DNA of 64,000 bases from Xenopus tropicalis (taxonomy: Eukaryota; Chordata; Amphibia; Anura; Pipidae). Positions 31,016 through 43,844 of the stretch are shown piece by piece. A program made the translations under genes and the position numbers. A model generated the notes under the pieces. It made no database searches. It was given only the letters and a program-made list of their open reading frames with translations, and was not told the origin of the DNA. The stretch covers positions 29,067,712 to 29,131,711 of the forward strand of contig NC_030679.2 in NCBI RefSeq assembly GCF_000004195.4, read 5' to 3'. Positions within the stretch are counted from its first letter, which is position 1. Each line of letters opens with the position of its first letter.

Positions 31016-31830
31016 CTCCAATTAACCTGCATGGAAGCAGTTTTTTGCACCTACTGAATCGTGAGTGACTTCCTTTTTTGTATTTTGCACTTAACATGTC
31101 TATTTCCGGAAGGCACGGCTTTTAGGAATACGCACTCCAAGTTAACTTTACAATAGACTTTATTTTGGATAGCACAACCAGTTTTTTCTTTTTGGTTATA
31201 CCATACTGATATTGATGGACCTGAAGTTGATATGTTAGTTATTAATAGGAATCCTGTCCTATTAATAACAATTCCATCAGTCACTTGGGCAGGCCGGTGT
31301 CTACATACTTTAGCCATGCAGTGTAGTCTGGCTGCTTTGAGGAGATACTTTGGCATTTTATTTGCACTTATGGTGTTTGTCTCCAGTGCAGCCTCAAAAG
31401 GAAAAAAATGTTCCTTTCAAGATTCAGGATGAAGCCATAAAAAAAGAGAGGACACACTCTCCTAGTGTAACAACAATTTAATATAAACATAAAAAATAGA
31501 TACATAGCACTTTACATTTAAAGTGGACCATAAAGTGTACTTAGGAGTCTATTTTTAAGTATGCAAAAATGAAAAAAAGCAAATAAATATGTTAGCTAGC
31601 AATATCGCTATATGAGTGTTCAGTCGAGCATAATAACTTGTGTAAAATAGCTGCATAATTGCAAACCTAATGTAAGAAAACCTGTGTTATTGTAAAACTT
31701 CCATCAAAAAAAAACCTGCATTATATTACTGCTGAGCATGTTGTTTAATTCAGTCAACTAAGGCAAAGTTAAGACTATAAATTATAGGTGGCACTTTGTG
31801 CAGTACTCCAGATGTAAAAGTCACTTATAA
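31016..31830. other. Gene-free stretch
   Basis: AT-rich DNA, apparently single copy; nothing recognised. Confidence 0.55.
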
Positions 31831-31838
31831 ATCATGAG

Positions 31839-32096
31839 TAGCGAAAATAATTTGGTGAAATAATTCGGCAAGCATGGATTTGTGGCGAATTTCCATGTTT
31901 CACCATTAATGGATTATTTAGTAAAACGGGCAAAAAAATGCAGCAAGTAAAAAGTTGCCACACAACAAAAAATTGTTGCTCGTGGGGAAAAAAATTGTTG
32001 CTCGTGGGGAAAAATTGCAAAGCAAGCTGTTGTCTTGACACACGCGTTGTTTTGTTGGATGAGTGCGTATTTTTCGCCGGGATTCGCTCATCACTA
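31839..32096. mobile_element. hAT-type MITE, TAGTGATG family
   Basis: 258 bp, starts TAGCGAAAATAATTTGG and ends GATTCGCTCATCACTA, perfect 8-bp duplication ATCATGAG (31831-31838, 32097-32104). Contains a short tandem TTGTTGCTCGTGGGGAAAAA pair at about 31974-32010. Confidence 0.88.
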
Positions 32097-32121
32097 ATCA
32101 TGAGGTAATGCAGTTGGTTAA

Positions 32122-32488
32122 AGGGGTAGTTCACCTTTGAATTCACTTGTTTGGGTTTTTTGTTTTAATTATTTAGCTTTTTGTTCAGCAGTTCTCCAGT
32201 TTGGAATTTCACCAGCTGTCTGGTTGCTAGGGTCCAAATTACCATAGCAATCAGGCAGTGGTTTGAATGAGAGACTAGAATGTGAACAGGAAAGGGCCTG
32301 AATAGAAAGATAATTAATAAAAACTGGCAATAACAATAAAATTGTAGCCTTTACAGAGCAATAGTTTACGGGAAGAAGAAGGCAATAATTCAAAATCTAT
32401 AGAAAAGAAATAATGAAGACCAATTGAAAAGTTGCTAAGAATTTAGCAATTAGTAATTTAGTAATTAACTTGTGAGTGAACAATCCCT
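32122..32488. mobile_element. TTAAAGGGG...CCCTTTAA family MITE
   Basis: TTAA at 32118-32121 and 32489-32492 bracket AGGGGTAGTTCACC and GAACAATCCCT. Inner blocks TTTAGCTTTTTGTTCAGCAG, TGGTTGCTAGGG and AATGAAGACCAATTG match the copies at 10000 and 42067. The TTAA target suggests piggyBac, with TAA-type Harbinger as the alternative. Confidence 0.78.
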
Positions 32489-32812
32489 TTAAATAATGAA
32501 ATAAACATGGGCCTTTCAAGTAAAAATGGGGTCATTTGCCACAAAATTGCTGAACAATTTTAGGTGAAATTTTTTTTTTTTAAATATAAAAAATATGCCC
32601 CATTCCCACAACTCATCTGAAATCGACAAGGAATCCACCAAATGAATGAACAATACATGATTTATCCGGTATACAAACCAGCAAGGGCCTGGGTAAAACT
32701 CAAGGCAAATATGTCTGTTTAGAACTAGAATACAGAATAACAATGGTAGCAAAATGCATTAATAATAGACTTTAGGAAGTACAAAATATCTTTGTATTGT
32801 TTCAAAAGACAT

Positions 32813-32997
32813 GGGGTATATTTATCATGCTGTGTAAAAAGTGGAGTGAAACATTCAGTGATGTTGCTCATAGCAGCCAATCAGATGCCTTTCTTTGGTT
32901 TTCTAACTGTTGAAATCTAATTGCTGATTGGTTGCCCTGGGCAACATCACCAGTAATGTTTCACTCCACTTTCTACATAGTATGATAAATATACCCC
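32813..32997. mobile_element. Small foldback MITE GGGGTATATTTATC...
   Basis: 185 bp, arms GGGGTATATTTATCATGCTGTGTA / TACATAGTATGATAAATATACCCC with further pairing over AAAGTGGAGTGAAAC, flanked by CAT on both sides (3-bp duplication). The core contains CCAATCAG and CTGATTGGTTGC in inverse orientation. Confidence 0.85.
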
Positions 32998-33175
32998 CAT
33001 ATAATGAAATAATGGAGTAATTGTTTTGTGAGAAAATTTCAAATATTTCTCCAGTGTTCTACCCAATGTCTTAGAACAAAACCCAAAGTCTTAGAACAAA
33101 AATGATTCCTACTAAACCAGCTTTTTAATAGAGAATCGAACCCATTACATCAGCGCATAAAGAATGTCTATCAAG

Positions 33176-33449
33176 TAGTGATGAGCGAATCTGTCCCGTT
33201 TCACTCCTCCATAAAATTTGCGAAACGTCAAGAAAACGCGAAACGGTGTAAAATTTGTGAAATGCAATGTCTGCGTGATTTTTTTTTTTCGTCGAAATAT
33301 GTGACCGCGTCCAATTTGCCGCGCGACAAAAAAAATTTATATGTGCAAACTTTTCCACGGCGAATTTTCACAGAAGTTTTGCAAAACAATTCGCCTATGG
33401 CGAAATGCGCTGAGAATACATGCCTGCCGAAAAAATTTGCTCATCGCTA
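33176..33449. mobile_element. hAT-type MITE, TAGTGATG family
   Basis: 274 bp, TAGTGATGAGCGAATCTG to TTGCTCATCGCTA, perfect 8-bp duplication CTATCAAG (33168-33175, 33450-33457). Confidence 0.9.
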
Positions 33450-33457
33450 CTATCAAG

Positions 33458-34195
33458 CTGAAGGCCCTAATCTCATACAGATTCTACTCAAATCTCTAAA
33501 GTTTTATTTCTGTACAGTATTTTCTCAGAAGTGTTTGCCATTTGGTTTGACAGACTAACCTGTTCTAATGGAATCTGCTGGGATTTTTTGGGCATTCAGA
33601 TGTAATTCAACTTTTTCTTAGAACTTTGGCAAAGACTCTACAATTTGTAAATCCAAACCCTCAGCCCTTCATTATAATTATGTACATAATGTGGACTGTT
33701 CAGCACAACATTATGTTTAAGAAACCACAGTTAGAACATGAGTATTAATCAGGAACTCTAAGGAGTGGACAGATTTTGTAACAAATACAAATGAGTCCAA
33801 GCAACCATGATGAATATGATGGATATTGTGATCTGCTGCGGTCTGTCAGTTTGTTGGTTTGGATCTATGGATGGGGAAAACTGTTTTGACACCTCACATG
33901 TTATATAGACAGCTTTCATGTCAGTGGAAATAGGTGAAATGATTTATATACATAAAGTGGCATAGTGGGGCATGACGAGGTTTAACAAAAACATTAATTA
34001 TGTCTTTGTAGTAAGGCTCAGGCATTGTATGTGCAGAAATTATTATACTGTATTTATATAGCTGATTGTCTTTCATGTTAGTCCCTGCCACAGTGGAGGC
34101 ACAAAGAGGCACTTGGTTTAACTTCAGGAGTGATCAATTAACCTAGTTGTGTGTTTTTAGAGAGCAGGAGGCAACCCTCGCAGACACAGGGAAAA
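33458..34195. other. Gene-free stretch
   Basis: AT-rich DNA, apparently single copy; nothing recognised. Confidence 0.55.
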
Positions 34196-34203
34196 CATAC
34201 AAA

Positions 34204-34374
34204 CAGGGTTGGACTTGGGGGTGCAGGGCCCACCGGGGATCCCACCTCCCCTAACCCCCCCATCCCGCAGGGGCCCCCAACCGACGTCCCCTGAGCTAGC
34301 GTAAATTTAACGCGGCAGGGGAGGAACGGTCGGGCAGATGGACCGCCAGCAAGGGTCAGCCCAGTCCGACCCTG
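34204..34374. mobile_element. hAT-type MITE, CAGGGTYGGACT family
   Basis: 171 bp with ends CAGGGTTGGACTTGG / CCCAGTCCGACCCTG and a perfect 8-bp duplication CATACAAA (34196-34203, 34375-34382). Very GC-rich compared with its surroundings (CCCACCTCCCCTAACCCCCC). CAGGG termini and the 8-bp target fit hAT. Confidence 0.88.
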
Positions 34375-34382
34375 CATACAAA

Positions 34383-36483
34383 TGCAAGTAGTGCCCTAGT
34401 CAGTGATGGTAATGGTATAGGTGTCCATACTCAGAGCTGCCCACTATCCGGGGAAAAGCTCTGCCTGCTGAAGAAATGTTGCAGTAATTAGTTTAGCAAC
34501 AACGTTTGATTTGGACAGTAGTATTATCATGCAGTTTCTGTAGTTAGTGGGTGCTGTGGGACTCGGGTTTAAATCCAACTTGGATAGTGGTTGTACTGCA
34601 TGCAGTTTATACAGTTCTTGCACATACAGTACATGGATTTCCAGAGTCAGGTTAATTCTGATGAAACTGACTGAGTACTTATGTGCTGTTCTTGTGGTAG
34701 GTAGTTTAGTTGGAAGCTCATCTTGGTGAGAAATAATATCTCAAAATTCCTGTGTAATATGTTGGCATAATGAAAATAAAGCATAATGATTAAGGAAGGG
34801 TACTGCAACTTACAGAAAGTATATTAAAATCTACATGGAGTCCCTGTTTAATAAAATTAGCTTTGAATTATCTCCCATTTGGTGCTGCTATTAGCGCTAC
34901 ATTTTTTCTCTACTTCACTGTAACTGAAATGTGCTGTATTAGCAGTTTGCAACATGTTTTAATACTGGATATAGTTGATGAGGAAAAACAATATTTAGCA
35001 AAATGATTAATGCTAATAATCAATTATATAAGCTAAAATTGCCCAGAAAGCATGTTTTTTCTCATTATTCTTATTTATTTAGGGAAAATATTACCTCAGA
35101 GGCAACAATGCATGAAGAGCATATTTTATACAAAGATATCATTAATGGATGTATAATCCCTATTGAAATGATAACAACTTGTAATAACCTTTCCACAGTA
35201 CATTTGATGAAGGGGCTCATTGTGTGTTAGTTATGGACACAGAAGTGAAGCTCTGTACCAAATACTTAACCCTGGGTACATCCAATGCAATCATGTACAT
35301 TTTCCACACAAACCCTGAAATTTCATGATCCACACAACCAAAATGCAAAAAATGCTCAACCATTGTGATTGCCAATAACTGTTACATGACAAGTCCAGGA
35401 ATCTACGCCACAACCTTGAGTAGTTATTGATTATTAAGGGAGTGGTTCTGCACAGGTGGAGGGCTTCAGTTTTGGTACCCAGGATTGGTTGGAGGTAGAG
35501 ATGCCATTAGGAGTTACTTCCAAGTAATAAATAACTACTGGATCATTGCATGGCAATGATTAGAAAAAATGGATAACTATGCCCAAGCTCTAGCCCCTGG
35601 CCTGGTTTTTATAGCCATAGCAGGTAAAATATGTTCTGCAAATTATTTCGCTAGACTATGACTAAGTACTGTAGCAGAGGATATAACATGCCATAAGCAG
35701 GGAAACCATGAGGTCTGAATGTGTATTCTCTTTTTAATATGGAGTTTTGAAAAAAAAAAAATGTATTTTTAAAAAATGTTTTTGAGCCATGGGATATTCC
35801 CTTCTTTGTTGTTGTCTGTTGTGTTGTCTGTTGGTTCTGGGGGCTGTATCCTGTTAACATTGGTCCTTTTTTTACTGGCTGTGTATACCCCCTCCAGGGT
35901 AATGTTAAGTTGCCTGTATCAAAACATTTTGTGGAAACTTGACACACTGATTCAGATTTGAAATTCATAGTTTTGGAACATTTTCCCCCACTTGTCGAGG
36001 TGATCAGGAACTTGTATTGAGAAAAAGGGAGGTACGGTAGGTTCACCAGTTGGATTCACTTTTGCCTAATGGTCTAAATAAGGATAATGATCTATACATA
36101 TTTTTGTAAATACCTCTTTGGTTCTACTGTTTTCTGATTGTGTGTTATTGCCTTTGTGTTGTTATATATATACATTTATATAGAATTGAATAAAGTTGTT
36201 TTGAACTTGAAAAAACAATGGGTTAAACATGAAGTGTTGAACTGATGCAGTGATGTCATTTCCTATGTGTGAGTTTCCATCTCCTGTAGTTGACTGATTA
36301 ATGATTAATGAATTGCAGTCTAGTCTTTAATACTGGATCACTGTGTGGCAATGACAATGTGACAATGGATAACTATGAACTAGCTCAAGCTTCTGCCCTT
36401 GTTTTTATAGCCATGAATGTAGCAGGTACAGCATTTTCTATTTTACATATACTGACATCAAAGAGTATTGTTAACATATTGAA
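34383..36483. other. Gene-free stretch
   Basis: About 2.1 kb of AT-rich DNA, apparently single copy, with poly(A/T) tracts near 35750 and 36150-36210. No transposon termini or gene recognised. Confidence 0.55.
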
Positions 36484-36485
36484 TA

Positions 36486-37008
36486 CCGTATATACTCGAA
36501 TATAAGCCGATCCGAATATAAGCCAAGGTACCTAATTTTACCTAAGAAAACTGGAAAAACTTATTGGCTCGAGTATAAGCCTAGGGTGGGAAATGCAGGG
36601 CTATTGCTAAGTTTCAATAATCAAAATAAATACCAGTAAAATTACATTAATTTACATCAGTGGGGTATATGTTTTTCAATATTTATTTCAAAGAAAAACA
36701 GTAAACTACCTCTGTAAGTTGTTAAGAGGGTCAACAAAAACAATATGAGTACTACCCCATGCTATTGCACATTGGCAAACTGGTGGCAGTCCCGATACTG
36801 GAGGACACGTAAGGGGAAATAAGTATTGCAACTGGGAGCAGGCCAGGGCACTGGAGGGTCTGGTTGTGGGTGGCCTAATTTGCACACAAAGGACAGAGGG
36901 TGCTAGTCTGGAGGGACACATGGCACCCGACTCAAGTATAAGCCGAGGGTGACTTTTTCAGCACATTTTGGGTGCTGAAAAACTAGGCTTATACTTGAGT
37001 ATATACAG
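36486..37008. mobile_element. TA-flanked CCGTATATACTCGA element, short copy
   Basis: 523 bp, flanked by TA (36484-36485, 37009-37010). The ends match the caprin1-bearing copy at 29446, including the subterminal stem-loop TTTTTCAGCAC / GTGCTGAAAAA. The middle has no caprin1 sequence; it carries an unrelated segment with GGCAGTCCCGATACTGGAGG and CAGGCCAGGGCACTGGAGG. Useful as the unloaded comparison for the larger copy. Confidence 0.82.
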
Positions 37009-37010
37009 TA

Positions 37011-38645
37011 ATCTAGCCAAGTACTTTTATACAGGTCATGAAACACTAAAAGGGAATGTCTGCTATCCTTATGTTATTCTTATATTTTAAACCAGGTGGT
37101 ATGTTATTACTCAGAGAACACAAGTTTGTATCAGTACAACCCAATTGAAATGACTAAGCACCAATAATAACCAATGGCATCAATAAGAATAATATAAAAA
37201 GATGTATTGTATGATATTATATGTTATTAATGGTTAATATTATTCTTATTCGTGCATTACTGAAATCATAATAACATGACTACGAATAGTAGAACATATA
37301 TTTCTCACTTTTGGTATTTCTCACTTCTGCTCCTTCTGAAGCATAATGTACTGTTCTGTATAAAGTCGTTCACTACTGATTTTAAGAGTCAGCTTTTTAA
37401 TAGATGATCTGACACCCCAGTTTAGATCAGATAATTAAACCCTTACTTTGCCAACAACTTAATAGGCATTGATCACTTTGTTTAGCTATCAAAACATTAG
37501 AAAGTGTGTTGTTGATCAGGGTATTCAGGTTAGGGCATCTTTGTTTACCAACTCAATCTCAGCTGGTTAATCTCAATGTTTCAATTGGAATTTCTACACC
37601 TTGAGTGTATTAGTGCCACTAAATGGATAAGAAATTACGTTATGACTGAAATTTTCTACCATTAAGTAAGAATACTTGGGCTTGGTGTAACCTGTGCAAG
37701 GATTTCAAAAATGTATATACTTCTAACAAGGAACCCGGATTCCATTATAAATAGAAATACATCTATAACTGCAACTTTGCAAACATTAAACTACTATTAG
37801 CATCATCAGAGAAGCATATTCTGTAAAATAAGACAAATTAGCCAAATATTAATATCCATTCTAATTTGGTTTGTATCATCCACACAAACACAAATCCACT
37901 GCACAGACATGACTTTTGTGATGTTACTGATAAGATAAAATGTATGTTGCTGATCTGTTTCCCACAGGCCTGAAATTCTTTATCTTTTTCCAGCTAACTA
38001 ATGCACAGCGCTTGCAATGTAGAGATAGCAGATCGGCTAATTGCTGCCTTAATAGGCCTTTCCTCATGGATGAGCTGCCCATTCTAGTAGGAGCAGTCTC
38101 TAAAGTTCATGGTGAAATGTATCATAGTATCCTAGAATGGAGGACAGGAGATTTAAATTATAGCCTTGTAGAGTTTTAATTGCTTCATATTAGATATTCA
38201 AGCTATAGCCACAGGTATAAATTGATAAGTTCAACCTAGCGGATCTCACAAAGTCCAAAGTATTGATCAGAGATGTATAAGGAAGTATTCTTTGCACAGA
38301 ACGGTATACAAAGCATACATTGTGGTAATCAGCAGAGTTAAGTCCCAGTACATAACAAATTGCTTTTAATAGAAAAGAAAATGACTTACATTACATTTTT
38401 ATTTTCATTTAATTGATCGTTCAGATGACAATGATTATTAAGCATGAGTTGATGATGATAGTATTAGAATTAGTAATTAAAATGATAACTAGACTAAACC
38501 ATTATATTTTTTTTTTATTTGAAGAACATTATGTATCACCTGGTGAATACTTCATGTACAAAAAATGTCAACTCCTTTGTATTACATTGTGGTAAAGGTT
38601 ATATATAATATCTTATCTTAGCCATTTTATTTTTCAGTATATGTT
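37011..38645. other. Gene-free stretch
   Basis: AT-rich DNA, apparently single copy. The frame at 37940-38179 has no recognised domain. Nothing else stands out. Confidence 0.55.
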
Positions 38646-38647
38646 TA

Positions 38648-38700
38648 AAGGTGGCAATACATAGGCTGATCTTTTATTCTCTCTGACCAATCAGAATCCA
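38648..38700. mobile_element. Left end of an AGGTGGCCATACACG-type Harbinger MITE
   Basis: TTTAAAGGTGGCAATACATAGGCTGATC resembles the terminus of the element at 10703. The right end is absent, apparently lost next to the LTR-like block. Confidence 0.45.
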
Positions 38701-38739
38701 GGCCAAATGGACAGAGAGTGTACGAGTGACTACACAAGG

Positions 38740-39543
38740 TAGCAGGAAGTGCAGGTGAGCTGTGCAAGTGAGCAGATGGGTGGGGGGAAAGAGGGGTGAA
38801 GTTTACATGCCAGAAATGCCTTACAGGGGGAGCTGGAGAAAAGGTGCCTTCCTGGAATGATTCTAGAAAAAGGATGGGTCCAAAGGGTATAAAAGTAAAG
38901 CAGTATTGGGTCCTCTTTCGCCAAGGGAAACATCTAATGAAGCAATTGGGGAGCCTGAGATGTTGGAAGAAACTGGTGGAACACACAAGCTGGGAGAAAC
39001 TGTTATGTATAGCCAGGAGAGGGTCAGCTTCAAAGGCAGAAAGAACAGCTAGCCAGGGGAAGGTTTAACCTGGATCCTGCCCAGGACTGGGAAGGGGTTA
39101 GAAACCTGGCAGGTACCCTGCAAGTTAGGGTCCAAGTGGAAAGTGTATATAGAATAAATATAGTGATATAGAAGTGTATATAGAATATATAGTGATATAG
39201 AAAGGACCCTGGTGTCCTAAAACCCTAATGACCAAGAATGTGAAAGACTCAGTAGAAACTAGCAGAGCTGGAACCATTGGATTGAACTTTGTACAAGAAG
39301 GTGTGAAAGTCCGTCTGAGGAAAGGTAATGGAGGCTAAAGGTGAAAAGGATGATCGAACTGAAGGAAGGGAAAAGCAAGTAAATACTTGGAACTAACTGT
39401 ATATCATAAAGTGTACAGTTTGCATGAAAATGTAACAATTATACACTGTGGATATTGAGGCGTCCCTTTTTGAAGAATGTGATCTGCTTGACTGTGGATG
39501 ATTGAACAAAAGTTGAATAAAAATTCCACTACCCTCACATTTT
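38740..39543 (+). mobile_element. LTR-like block (possible solo LTR)
   Basis: Purine-rich, unlike its surroundings. Has TATAAAAG (38888-38895), a 31-bp direct repeat GTGTATATAGAAT...GTGATATAGAA (39143-39203) and AATAAA (39516-39521), followed by CCTCACATTTTGTGGTGACG, reminiscent of the sequence just after Ty3/gypsy LTRs. No target duplication was found and both borders are approximate. Confidence 0.35.
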
Positions 39544-39557
39544 GTGGTGACGTACGT

Positions 39558-41066
39558 ACATAGATAGATAGATAACAACTGCTCATAAATATCCTACTAA
39601 TGGTTCAGCTTAGTACTATAAAAAAGTGATTAGTAATTGAGACACAGCCTTGCCTTCTATTGTCAAACAGGGTAGTTGGTCACAACTTCACTTTATGCTT
39701 TTCTTGGCTCTTGTACTGTGAAATAATATAATTTCAAGAAACCATTGAAGTGTATGGCCCAGCAGTCCAGGCATGTGGCATCATACCATTAGCCTGGCCT
39801 TTTGAAAGGGCCTATAAATGGACCTCAAACAACTGCCTTCGTTTTCCTATTGCTTTATGGAGAGATACCATAACACAGTGACAACATAGGTATTCCCTAT
39901 ATGTATTATGTTCCTGTTAAATCATAAACTGCACCACCATTTATTAATTTTGAAAATGGAAAGGGGGGCGGGGGAATGGAAGTAGCTCACAGATAAGTCT
40001 ACCAGACACAGGGAATTTTTTTAATGAACAGGTCTGTTGCCACAGGATTTCAGGCTGATAAACTCCCTCATTGAAACAAAAAAAAAATCAATGTTTCTCT
40101 TGGTTTAAAACTGCAATTAAGCAATAATTATTGTTTACCTTTCCTATGTGTATTTTGTCTTACAGTGAGCATTATTTCATTCTTACATTCTTCTATTAAC
40201 CCAGCACCATCTATTTATTTATATGTGTGTGTACAAGGAACTCAGTGTAGACCAAATTCCTTTTCTATGCTTGGCTGCCATTTAATAGTTTTGCTCCATT
40301 GTTTCTGGTTTGATATAATATGACATACATATGGGATCTTTCTGAGAACTTATTCACTTGTACTTTTATTCAGCTGTATTGTATTCCGCTCACGAACATT
40401 GCCAGCTTGCAGCTAGAAAGCAGTGGGCCTTATAGTTACAGCACAAAGGAAACAACACTAGAGTCTAGTTCAAGACACTTAATAAATAACCCATATAATG
40501 TGTCATGGAACCAGTCTTTTTTACCCAAATATAATAGAGTTGCAAGATCCACTGGGGGGATTTACTTACACCAACACATCCATCTATTTGTCATTGTTTC
40601 CTCAGCTCCAGCTAAACTGTCCATCAACAAAATACCAAGACCACAATAATTTCCAAAAGTTTGCCAATTAACTTTTCAGCACTGTTAGGTGACCAAAGAT
40701 ATTCATTTATGCTCCCTCTTATGAGTCTAATGATGTCAGGTTTACTGAAAAGAAAACTCTTACCGGATGTTATTTCAGTACAACTAGACTTTTTGTAGGG
40801 TTATTTACTACCAAAAAAGTAATTGGCACTAACATACTTTATAATATATATCCGGTAGCAAACTAGTATGGAGAGGAAGCAAACTAGAGGGAGTAGGTTC
40901 AGAAAAGCTTTAAAATGGACTCACTAGCTTCCACCATTTAGTCAAGGCCTCCATTAGCTCATAGCAAAGTTACAAATGTATGAAAAGTTGGTGGTAGAAT
41001 TTCTAGGGTAGCAGAAAAGTTAATATAAACACTGTTGCTAAATCTTTCAAGGTATTCACGATATTT
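39558..41066. other. Gene-free stretch
   Basis: Short (ATAG)n at 39558-39574. The rest is AT-rich, apparently single copy, with no supported gene. Confidence 0.5.
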
Positions 41067-41263
41067 GGGGGGTAATTTGCTGGTGCAAACAAAATAATAG
41101 GTGCTTTAAAAACATAAATTCTACATTGTACCAGTGCAACTATCCATGGCAACCAGTTCATTGCTTTCATTTTCAAAATTGTAGTAGACTGTTTAAAGCT
41201 GATTGGGTGCTATTGGAATTTGTACTTGGTCAGGTTAGTGCCTATGTTGTAAATAAGCCCTAC
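41067..41263. mobile_element. Probable decayed small foldback MITE
   Basis: GGGGGGTAATTTGCTGGTGC on the left, CCATGGCAACCAG and GCTGATTGGGTGCTATTGG inside and GTAAATAAGCCC on the right follow the layout of the 25192/32813 family at low identity. Confidence 0.4.
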
Positions 41264-42062
41264 AATACCACTTCCCCTAACTGGCAACATTAAAATGGAT
41301 CCATATCTTATTTCAAGCCAACACAACTAGACATCTGGTTTCCATCAAACAATAAAACAGAGACATGTCTTTTTTTTATTTAATTTTTGCAGAATTGTAC
41401 AAAATTCCAGGTAAAGCCTTATACTGACTGCCTTATATTGGCTCCCCAAAGACAGTACAATTACAGAGATAACAAAACTTTCTCTATATGAGAAATAGTA
41501 GAGCATATGAGCACACATCTAAAGTTACAATTATTTACATTTTACAAAGATACTTCAGTATTCACTTACTATTTCACTAGGGTTACATGCTTAGATCATA
41601 CTACATGCATTTTGTAAATATGATAATAAAGGTTGCCAAAGACATGATTTTTCCCAGTGACTAAAGCAACCTGTAGCCAAACCTTTGACTAATCAAACAA
41701 AAAAACTCATAAATAAAATGACCAGGATGAGCTAGAACTCAAGAAGAATGGACCAAAGTATGCAAAGTGTTATATCTGCTCTTAGAAGTTCCTGAATGTA
41801 TCCTACAACAGTTAGGGGATCTGCAAAGTTCAGTAACTGTCTTTGGGTCTTTCTTTTCCAAAACAGCAGTGATGCTGTTTAATTAGATTAAATGAAAGTT
41901 GTTATATGGTTAAAACCAATGACCAGTATATTAAGCACCAGAAGCCAACATGATGTGTCTAAAACTGTATAACTACACAAATACTAAATACCTGTCTCTT
42001 TTTCTCTCTCTATAGATAGATGTTAGATAGTAGAAAAAAAGGAAATTGTAAAACTACGTGAA
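41264..42062. other. Gene-free stretch
   Basis: AT-rich DNA, apparently single copy; TCTCTCTC/ATAGATAG short tract at about 42003-42030. Confidence 0.5.
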
Positions 42063-42066
42063 TTAA

Positions 42067-42521
42067 AGGGGTTTTTCACATTAAATTTACCTTTTGAGGG
42101 ATATTCTGAGACAATTAGCGACTGGTTTTCATTTTTTTATTATTAGTAGTTTTTGAGTTACTTAGCTTTTTATTTAGCAGCTTTCCAGTTCTGAATTTTA
42201 GCAGCTATTAGGTTGCTAGGGACCAATTTATACTAGCAAACAGCTATTTATTTGAATGGGGGACTGGAATATGAATAGCAGAGGGCCTGGATAGAAAGAT
42301 GTGTAATTAAAAAGTAGTAAGGACAATACAATTATTGGTATTATTAGTATTAAAGAGCATTCGTTTTTTAGATGTCAGGGGACCCCATTTGAAAGCTGGA
42401 AAGAGTCAGACATAGAAGGATAATATATTAAACACTATACAAAAGAAAATATGACGGCCAGTTACTTAGAATTAGCCATTCTATAACAAAGTAAAAATTA
42501 ACTGAAAGGTGAACCACCCCT
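42067..42521. mobile_element. TTAAAGGGG...CCCCTTTAA family MITE
   Basis: 455 bp between TTAA at 42063-42066 and 42522-42525. Ends AGGGGTTTTTCAC / AGGTGAACCACCCCT. Inner blocks AGTTACTTAGCTTTTTATTTAGCAG, TAGGTTGCTAGGGACC, GGACCCCATTTGAAAGCTGG and AATTAGCCATTCTATAAC match the family. Confidence 0.82.
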
Positions 42522-42525
42522 TTAA

Positions 42526-43844
42526 AATAGACTATGCAATAAATACGTAAAGGGAAGAATAGAATTATAATAAGGATAATGGTGATTATTCCTAACAGTC
42601 TAGGAATGAACATTTGCAGAGCCATACCTCTCCTTGTTTTCTTTCCCACACTGTTGAGATTCATTATCTTTTTTTTTTTTTAAACTCTGAATTATTTTAC
42701 AAAGTCCACAGTTTTTCAAAAGCACCTTTTCCAAATGAAATTAACCCACCCCCAGAAATGAAATGATGCATGTACTTGACAATTGAGCTGCAATGCTTTT
42801 TTTTTCTACTTTTCCTGCCTAAGAACATTGGGATCGTTCTGCTGCAACCAGAGAATATTCTAACAGTGATTCTAACAGTGCCCATGTTCAACCTTTGTGC
42901 TCCTATGGCATTGTTTGTTCTCTTCCCTCTCCTCCTCAGCCAGAGCACTGATCATACGGCAAGGCTGTATCTTGACAAGACTCCCCCTGGAAAAGAGAAG
43001 ACAATGTTTTCTGATTTGTATTCATAATCAGAACTCGTAGCAATTAGTGAGGCTTTAGTGCTTTGAAAAACAAAAGGGTCAGTACTTTGATAGCTGAATG
43101 CTTGCTCTCCCTCACTTAATTTAATCTTTAGAAGGTCTGGGAAAACAAGAAGCTTTGTGATTGTAAAAGATTTCAATGTTTCCTCTATTTTCCTCCTGAC
43201 AAAGTGCGGCGGGATCGCAGAATATGACAGAGGTTACTGCGGCTGGGAATCACAAGCTAGCTGATGTTTTGCTAAGGCTCTCAAATGAATTTTCAGTAAA
43301 TAAATACCAGATCATAATCTGACACAGATCACAGCTTTTGGGGCTATTTGAAAAGAATTTCTTTCATGTCCCTTGGAGGAACACATGGGTTAATTGCTTG
43401 AACTAGTCTGCTTGTAGTGAATTCCTGGCCACACTGAATAGTACAAGTGGAAGTTTATTTAGCTACAGCAATGCCGAGCCCATGCCCATTTCATTTCAAA
43501 AGCAAACCAGCTGCAGTGTGTCCTACAGGACATGTTTCATGGTCAAATAAGGTTCCTCTGGTTGACTAACTTCTTGTGTAAAAAGGCCATGATCTATTCA
43601 TTGCATACAATTAAGAGCTTAATTACAAATAGGTACAAACAATACTTAAAAGGAAGGTTTGTTTGTTTTTTTTTAATTTATGGGATATAAAAGAACAACG
43701 TTTTTCTGTAAATGCAGTTATTTTATAACATGCTATGAAAGGATTCAATTAAAAATATAAAAGTTAAGGAAACATCCCAGTTTTTAAAGCATAGCTACAC
43801 TTGCTGGGAAAAAAGTACAAAACTGGGGTTTGTCTGTGGCTTAA
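42526..43844. other. Gene-free stretch, part possibly conserved non-coding
   Basis: 42940-43450 is compositionally balanced, keeps several CpGs (AAAGTGCGGCGGGATCGC) and has no repeat signature, unlike most of the window. Function unknown. Confidence 0.4.
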
